From NCBI GenBank assembly GCA_015654825.1, contig JAATGE010000050.1, positions 1 through 5,958 of the forward strand: a DNA stretch of 5,958 nucleotides, read 5' to 3'. The stretch comes from Rhodospirillales bacterium. GTDB taxonomy: Bacteria; Pseudomonadota; Alphaproteobacteria; Acetobacterales; Acetobacteraceae. Shown here piece by piece: positions 5,701 through 5,958 of this stretch. Position 1 is the first letter of the stretch. Each line of letters starts with the position of its first letter. The translations under genes and the position numbers were made by a program. Below the pieces are notes generated by a model. That model searched no databases and was not told the DNA's origin. It saw only the letters and a list, made by a program, of their open reading frames with translations.

Positions 5701-5802
5701 CCTGTTCTGCAGACGCGCATCCGCGACGTAACCGGCGTCGCGGACAATTTCCGCGATGAATTGCTGGCCCGATTTGCCGCCGCCTTCGGGAGGGCCAGCT
5801 GA
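5701..5802 (+). pseudogene. In-frame continuation of the ExbB-like gene after the stop
   Basis: Beyond the TAA the same frame reads PVLQTRIRDVTGVADNFRDE and then LLARFAAAFGRAS, ending at TGA 5800-5802. This is the amphipathic cytoplasmic C-terminal helix expected after TM3 in ExbB/TolQ proteins, where the family shows an R-I...F..EL...L pattern. The total would be 599 aa. The terminal TGA overlaps the ATG of the next gene (TGATG), the usual layout of coupled exbB-exbD genes. This shows that the original end of the gene is 5802, not 5700. Confidence 0.7.
5788..5793 (+). promoter_or_regulatory. Strong ribosome binding site of the ExbD gene
   Basis: GGGAGG lies 8 nt before ATG 5802, inside the 3' end of the ancestral ExbB frame. 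It allows ExbD to be translated even if ribosomes leave at the TAA about 100 nt earlier. Confidence 0.65.
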
Positions 5803-5958
5803 TGCGCCGCCGCACCGATACCGCCATCTACGACCAGATGAACCTCACGCCGCTGATGGATCTGGCCTGGTGCCTGCTGATCATTTTCATGGTAATGGCG
5901 ACCGCGGCCGTGCAGGGCATCATGGTGAACCTGCCCAAGGCCGGCGCCGCCCCGTCGC
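5802..5958 (+). CDS. exbD: ExbD/TolR family protein, 5' part only
   Basis: The first 52 residues are visible: a short basic cytoplasmic tail (MRRRTDTAIYDQ), then MNLTPLMDLAWCLLIIFMVM (13-32) as the single transmembrane helix, then QGIMVNLPKAGA as the start of the periplasmic part. This is the classic ExbD/TolR N-terminus. Asp20 in LTPLMD corresponds to the proton-carrying aspartate inside the ExbB pentamer. The gene overlaps the ancestral stop of the ExbB-like gene by one base and has its own strong ribosome site. It is cut by the window end. ExbD is more likely than TolR because of the DUF2341-type ExbB partner, but the two cannot be separated with certainty on this fragment. Confidence 0.85.
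   Translation, partial: MRRRTDTAIYDQMNLTPLMDLAWCLLIIFMVMATAAVQGIMVNLPKAGAAPS

Overview
The window is GC-rich DNA with codon use typical of a high-GC proteobacterium. The intergenic spaces hold two kinds of dispersed palindrome: a GC-rich CCAGGGG/CCCCTGG hairpin, and a long A/T-rich inverted repeat of the AAAAGTTTTTG...CAAAAACTTTTG kind. From memory, both are common between genes in Acetobacteraceae and related Rhodospirillales, so an alphaproteobacterium of that group is my best guess. It is not proven by the sequence alone.

Layout: (1) 1-301 is a non-coding leader with three GC hairpins, then an inverted Pho-box-like motif abutting an FNR/FixK-like palindrome. (2) 302-2206 encodes a 634-aa protein with an unrecognised N-terminal part of about 430 residues and a C-terminal DUF47/PhoU-like domain. 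(3) 2178-3791 overlaps it and encodes a 537-aa pyruvate phosphate dikinase-like protein. It keeps the ATP-binding residues and the phosphorylatable histidine but lacks the whole C-terminal PEP/pyruvate barrel. (4) 3786-3860 is the A/T-rich palindrome that separates the two transcription units. (5) 3855-4002 is a regulatory region with a second FNR-like box and three tandem 11-bp CTGTC repeats that form a convincing Pho box. (6) 4003-5700 encodes a secreted DUF2341-LamG region fused to an ExbB/TolQ proton channel, stopped by an in-frame TAA at the end of TM3. The same frame then stays open to a TGA at 5800-5802. (7) 5802-5958 is the start of an ExbD/TolR gene that runs off the window.

How it may fit together (inference): a PhoU-like protein and Pho-box motifs upstream of both units suggest a phosphate-starvation theme. 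The first unit would pair a phosphate-linked DUF47 protein with a phosphotransferase that can in principle form a phosphohistidine from ATP and Pi but has no PEP-forming domain of its own. The second would energise a TonB-type outer-membrane uptake system. The most unusual points are the barrel-less dikinase coupled to DUF47, the channel protein with a periplasmic lectin-like region, and the nonsense codon in that channel gene.
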